In this document: positions 17,234-20,195 of the stretch, piece after piece
Layout of the letters: each line of letters begins with the position of its first letter
Position numbering within the stretch: position 1 is the first letter of the stretch
Virus record (IMG/VR): IMGVR_UViG_3300012954_001620
Span: 1-20,195 of that record
DNA from: a virus
DNA: 20,195 nt
Direction: 5' to 3' (one strand)
Position numbers and translations under genes: made by a program
Notes under the pieces: model-generated
What the model was told of the DNA's origin: nothing
What the model saw: only the letters and a program-made list of their open reading frames with translations
The model's database searches: none

Positions 17234-17698
17234 CTAGTATTGAATCTCTACGATGACTTCTCCGACACCGAGAGGCTCCAAAACACCTTCGTCTGTATCT
17301 ACGGTTAAGACTGTAGTCTTAGCGGTAGATTGAGACGCTCCTGTTGAATCCGTATACGTTAAAGGATCATTATCTTCAAGTACAGTTTCAACGTCTTCTA
17401 GTAACTCTTCAAGTGCCAATATGACGTCATCATTGTCGTTCACATAACACCTAATAGTTACTCGTAAAAATCTAAATCTGAAACCCGCTCCTTCATATTC
17501 ACGAGTTTCTTGCCCTGCTCCCACTTGAATTGCTGGGAAGTCTTGTACTTCGTCCCAGAATCTAAGTCTTGGTTCTACACTTTGAACAGAGCTTCTAAAG
17601 GGCGCACTTCCATTCAAACTTTCATACAACTTACTCGCAATCGCTCCAACTATGGCTCGTCTACGCGTCGAATGTTTTCTTGCTGTAGCTGCGTCCAT
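17234..17698 (-). CDS. Tail terminator / tail completion protein
   Basis: 154 residues, sited just before the major tail protein as in lambda U and HK97 gp10-like modules. The N-terminus is a basic helix (MDAATARKHSTRRRAIVGAI), then VEPRLRFWDEVQDFPAIQVG (about 41-60), RFRFLRVTIRCYVNDNDDV (about 73-91), an acidic helix LALEELLEDVETVLEDND, and a final strand pair ending VGEVIVEIQY. The pattern DFPAI ... E.YE ... V.IR.YV ... LE.LLEDVE is the one I know from small alpha/beta tail-terminator proteins, which cap the tail tube and join it to the head. The start overlaps the previous stop by one base (TAATG), with AGGAG six bases upstream. No catalytic residues are seen. Confidence is good on structural role, moderate on exact family. 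Confidence 0.8.
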   Translation of the reverse strand: MDAATARKHSTRRRAIVGAIASKLYESLNGSAPFRSSVQSVEPRLRFWDEVQDFPAIQVGAGQETREYEGAGFRFRFLRVTIRCYVNDNDDVILALEELLEDVETVLEDNDPLTYTDSTGASQSTAKTTVLTVDTDEGVLEPLGVGEVIVEIQY

Positions 17699-19341
17699 TA
17701 GTTTCTCCTAAGTGAAGTTGGTTGTCTTCCTATTATTCCCATAGCAAGTTCTCTAATACTTGCTCCTATAATTTTGCGGGGGTCTCTTTGAGTACTTCCC
17801 TGCTTATTTCCTGGCTCAAAAGTTTCGTAAGGATCTCTCATATAAGTATAGTCTATCCCTACACCGCCTCTTGGGCCAATATTTACATTCTCAACTCTGG
17901 CTGAGTTTGCAAACCTACCAGTTCTAAATTGTAGTGCTGGTGATGTCATTTTACTCGCTACCATTTCTGGGAGCATTTCATTTAACAAGTTTCTTAAAGC
18001 TATTGGACTTTCTGCTGTTTTTGCAGTTGCAATACTTTTTCCTTTTTTACGTCGTCCCGGTTGCTTAAAAGAAACAGCGGTGTTTAACTTCCTACCTGCG
18101 CTTTGTTTCTTTTTACCTGCATTTGCTCCGTAACTAATTCCTTTCTTTTGTCCTCTAGTAGCTTTTAATACTTTTTTTGATTCGGCTAATAATTTTTTAT
18201 TAACTTTTAATCTAAAATCAGGTCTTGTTCCTTTTACTCCTAGTAGACTTTCTAATAGAATTGTATTGTGAAGTTTTTGAGACCTGTTCCTAACTGTATC
18301 TGAGGTTGTTAGGTCTGGTTGCAAGTGAGCAAACTTCTTTACTAATCTATTCCTTATATCTGTTGCTTTCAGGTTAACAAACTTTCGCATCTCTTTTGCG
18401 TCATAGCTTGCTAATGCGTAGTTTCCTTTAGCATCTGTAGCATGGAGGTCAATAATTGTTTCGTCTTTTACTCCTCCATGTTTACTATCTTTAGTAAATC
18501 TATGAATACTATATCTTGTTGATAAGGCGTCTGTAATTTCTTCTCTTACTTCCCCCATCATTCCTAAAACTTGTTTATTTTTTACTTTTGTTTTTATTTT
18601 TCCCTTTACAAACTTTCTCCATTCTTTAGCTACTGATAGTACTGCTACGGTTGTTTGTATTCCACCACTTTCTACTAATCTTCCTGATACTGCTTTTGCA
18701 GTACCGTGTCCTCTGATTAACGGATTTTTTCTTCCTTTAGCATACTTGGTGTCGGTTCTGCCAGGTAATGCTTGATCTTCGTCAGGGCCTTGTCGTTCTC
18801 TCTTATTCGTTTTAGGCGATGTTACTTGCTCAATATCGATATAGTTAAAAGCCTCACTTCTAGCTTTCTCATAAAGGTCTAGAGTGGCTGAGTTCATTAT
18901 ATTAACATACTTACCACTTAGCTTACTTTTAGTTACTTTATTTAGCATACCTTTAGCTAAATCTATTACTACTTGATACTTTCCTCTTTTATAAACTTTA
19001 ATGTCAAAATCTTTAGAGATTTTTTTCATTGCTGCTTCAACCCTGAATTTATCTAATAGTATTGTTTCTATACCATGGTGTGCAGCTTTTTTAGCTAATG
19101 TCTTATCTGTTATATAAGGAGGTCCGCCCTCCCATATATTTCTGCCGTCTCTTTCAGCTTTTATCTGCTGTTCTTCTACTTGAAAATTCCAGTCATTTAT
19201 CCACTCTTGAAGTTCTGGCTCCATTGTTAAAGTAACAATATTTCTAGTAATTGTATACTTATGTTGAAAGTGCTTTGCAAAAAAGCTTCTACCTGAAGAC
19301 TTTATTTCCTTTCTTAGATGCGCTTCTACGTCTCTAATCAC
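17698..19341 (-). CDS. Neck / head-tail joining protein with gp10-like C-terminus and long basic extension
   Basis: 547 residues starting at GTG 19341, whose first bases overlap the upstream TGA (GTGA). Only about the last 105 residues (443-547) look familiar: LRNLLNEMLPEMVASKM, FRTGRFANSARVENV and DYTYMRDPYETFEPGNKQGS, then RDPRKIIGASIRELA. These resemble the HK97 gp10-type neck or minor tail proteins, usually about 110-150 residues in total. The remaining 440 residues are not recognised. They are rich in Lys and Arg, with a cluster at about 397-442 (GKKKQSAGRK, GRRKKGKSI) and helical N-terminal segments. Position between connector and tail terminator indicates the neck. The basic extension could contact DNA in the neck channel or be a separate protein fused upstream; neither is shown by the sequence. 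Lysine-rich runs are not simple low-complexity repeats, and the frame is intact. Confidence 0.72.
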   Translation of the reverse strand: MIRDVEAHLRKEIKSSGRSFFAKHFQHKYTITRNIVTLTMEPELQEWINDWNFQVEEQQIKAERDGRNIWEGGPPYITDKTLAKKAAHHGIETILLDKFRVEAAMKKISKDFDIKVYKRGKYQVVIDLAKGMLNKVTKSKLSGKYVNIMNSATLDLYEKARSEAFNYIDIEQVTSPKTNKRERQGPDEDQALPGRTDTKYAKGRKNPLIRGHGTAKAVSGRLVESGGIQTTVAVLSVAKEWRKFVKGKIKTKVKNKQVLGMMGEVREEITDALSTRYSIHRFTKDSKHGGVKDETIIDLHATDAKGNYALASYDAKEMRKFVNLKATDIRNRLVKKFAHLQPDLTTSDTVRNRSQKLHNTILLESLLGVKGTRPDFRLKVNKKLLAESKKVLKATRGQKKGISYGANAGKKKQSAGRKLNTAVSFKQPGRRKKGKSIATAKTAESPIALRNLLNEMLPEMVASKMTSPALQFRTGRFANSARVENVNIGPRGGVGIDYTYMRDPYETFEPGNKQGSTQRDPRKIIGASIRELAMGIIGRQPTSLRRN

Positions 19342-19934
19342 ACTACAACTCTATATAAGTCTAGTACTCTTTTGATGTGGTCTGGAAAGTCAGTACTCGT
19401 CCTCATTCCTGAAGTGCCTTGGTTTTGCAATGTTGCTCCACCTAGAGTCTGTCTTTGCTTATGCTCATCTTTTACATAGTAAGTAATTAGATCAAATATA
19501 GCAAGTTTTAAATCTCTTGGGCACTCAGCGTAGCCAGCATTGTAAGTAATTCTTACAGCTCCTACTCCCTTTGCCCACATTTTGTGATTACCATTATCAT
19601 CAGTTCTGATTATAGCATCAGAATCTAAGTCTGCATAGTATTCATAATTCCCTGTAGTTAGTTCCGCGTACGCTCCGCTATACGAGGTTCTTTCTTCTAC
19701 TTTATCAACTGCCGTTAACGGACTCTCGCTGACTATTATCGTTGAGGTGTAGTTATCATCTATTGAAAAAGTTTCTACTTTATCTGTGGAGATATAGTCT
19801 ACAAACGAAGTACCACAGTACTTCTTGACAAGGTCAGATACTTGAGGAACTATTACATTGAGACGGTCGTCTTCTTTCTCGCCTCTAATTCCTTCAGCGT
19901 CTTTGTATTCGTTTGTTGTTACTAAATCTGCCAT
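19338..19934 (-). CDS. Head-tail connector (gp6-like adaptor) protein
   Basis: 198 residues. It has the usual adaptor pattern of HK97 gp6 / SPP1 gp15 families: an N-terminal helix (MADLVTTNEYKDAEGIRGE), a helix LNVIVPQVSDLVKKYCGTSF at about 26-45, beta strands with DKVETFSIDD and SPLTAVDKVEERTSY, then VGAVRITYNAGYAECPRDLK and the helix LAIFDLITYYVKDEH near 145-160, close to the C-terminus. Such proteins form a ring under the portal. It follows the capsid gene directly and precedes the neck protein, overlapping it by GTGA. The ATG (19934-19932) comes only 10 bases after the T-run of the capsid terminator, and no Shine-Dalgarno lies in the intervening bases, so initiation may depend on read-through or an AT-rich unstructured leader. 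A TATAAT hexamer at 19943-19938 is noted but has no matching -35. Confidence 0.85.
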   Translation of the reverse strand: MADLVTTNEYKDAEGIRGEKEDDRLNVIVPQVSDLVKKYCGTSFVDYISTDKVETFSIDDNYTSTIIVSESPLTAVDKVEERTSYSGAYAELTTGNYEYYADLDSDAIIRTDDNGNHKMWAKGVGAVRITYNAGYAECPRDLKLAIFDLITYYVKDEHKQRQTLGGATLQNQGTSGMRTSTDFPDHIKRVLDLYRVVV

Positions 19935-19944
19935 AATATTATAT

Positions 19945-19976
19945 AAAAAGTATAGTGGGGGCGAACCCCCACTATA
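19945..19976 (-). terminator. Intrinsic terminator after the major capsid protein gene
   Basis: On the minus strand a perfect 11-pair stem (19976-19966 with 19961-19951) closes a TTCG tetraloop (19965-19962). It includes five consecutive G-C pairs and is followed, after one C at 19950, by five T (19949-19945). No T-run lies on the plus-strand side, so it acts on minus-strand transcripts only. It begins 9 bases after the capsid stop codon and should cut most messages there, leaving fewer copies of the neck genes. Confidence 0.93.
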
Positions 19977-19985
19977 GGTTAGCTA

Positions 19986-20195
19986 TTAACTAGCTTTGAA
20001 CTTATAAGCCCACTTAGAAGTAGCACCATCGATTAGATCGGTGAAACCAATTCTTTGTGAAGCAACAAGAACTCTTCTCTGGTTAGCAACTTCGTAGTCT
20101 GACTCAATTGTCACACCTCTAAGTCTAGGCATTACGTAGTTTCTTGCATATACTGCAATCGCTCCGTACCCATTAGCTGCTTGAGCAGGGAATTC
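19986..20195 (-). CDS. Major capsid protein, C-terminal end only (partial)
   Basis: The last 69 codons are in frame from the right edge, ending at TAA 19988-19986 followed directly by TAG (19985-19983), a double stop. The fragment reads EFPAQAANGYGAIAVYARNY, then VMPRLRGVTIESDYEVANQR, then RVLVASQRIGFTDLIDGATS and a WAYKFKAS end. The block NY.MPRLRGVTIE.DYEV..Q...LVASQRIGF is what HK97-fold capsid proteins show at their C-terminal end, where the P-domain strand meets the A-domain. Placement before a connector gene and a strong terminator fits. The rest, including any scaffolding domain or protease site, lies outside the window. Role inferred from motif and context; confidence moderately high. 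Confidence 0.85.
   Translation of the reverse strand, partial: EFPAQAANGYGAIAVYARNYVMPRLRGVTIESDYEVANQRRVLVASQRIGFTDLIDGATSKWAYKFKAS

Noticed and set aside
19938-19943. TATAAT as a promoter for the connector gene
   Set aside because: The -35 position falls inside the terminator stem and does not resemble TTGACA, and the start would fall within or after the ATG. Kept only as a note in a finding.
20190-20195. GAATTC (EcoRI site) at the exact right end, possibly a cloning boundary
   Set aside because: A six-base palindrome at the edge can occur by chance, it is in frame inside the capsid gene, and the left end shows no matching site.
1-20195. CRISPR, tRNA, insertion sequence, integrase or attachment site
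   Set aside because: No regularly spaced repeats, cloverleaf, transposase or recombinase was seen; the window is filled by structural phage genes.

Overview
The window is one contiguous stretch of a tailed-phage (or prophage) genome. Every supported gene lies on the minus strand, so it is transcribed from right to left. It carries the distal head genes, the neck genes and the complete tail module of a long-tailed siphovirus. The order is that of the phage lambda tail operon: major tail protein, G/GT chaperone, tape measure, M, L, K, I, J. The sequence is AT-rich by eye (not counted), genes are packed with 1-4 base overlaps, and there are no bacterial housekeeping genes, tRNAs, insertion sequences or CRISPR arrays. 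From memory, the style of the proteins (Gly-rich GYTS..P repeats in gpL, the chaperone, the neck C-terminus) resembles uncultured marine siphovirus contigs. That suggests a low-GC aquatic bacterial host, but this is an inference and not a database result.

Layout in transcription order. (1) 20195-19986: last 69 codons of the major capsid protein, then a strong intrinsic terminator (19945-19976). (2) 19934-17234: neck block of a head-tail connector, a large basic neck protein with a gp10-like C-terminus, and a tail terminator. (3) 17172-15907: major tail (tube) protein, with the best-placed ribosome binding site in the window and a second intrinsic terminator (15865-15895). (4) 15851-15034: two overlapping chaperone frames, the second in the -1 frame, joined by a canonical slippery heptamer plus a stem-loop (15389-15426). 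(5) 15028-10922: 1368-residue tape measure protein. (6) 10922-727: tail-tip genes M, L (probable Fe-S protein), K (JAB plus NlpC/P60), I and a 2222-residue J host-recognition protein. (7) 725 to the left edge: an ATP-grasp ligase of the RimK type that starts one base after the J stop codon and runs off the window.

How they work together: the capsid protein builds the shell and the connector and neck proteins close it. The tail tube polymerises around the tape measure, held ready by the G and GT chaperones, on a tip complex made of M, L, K, I and J. Terminators follow the two most abundant structural proteins, which would allow their messages to outnumber the distal genes. Downstream genes are mostly coupled by TAATG or ATGA/GTGA overlaps. 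The most unusual component is the RimK-like ligase coupled to J, which could modify a virion or host protein. No gene-free stretch longer than about 65 bases exists.
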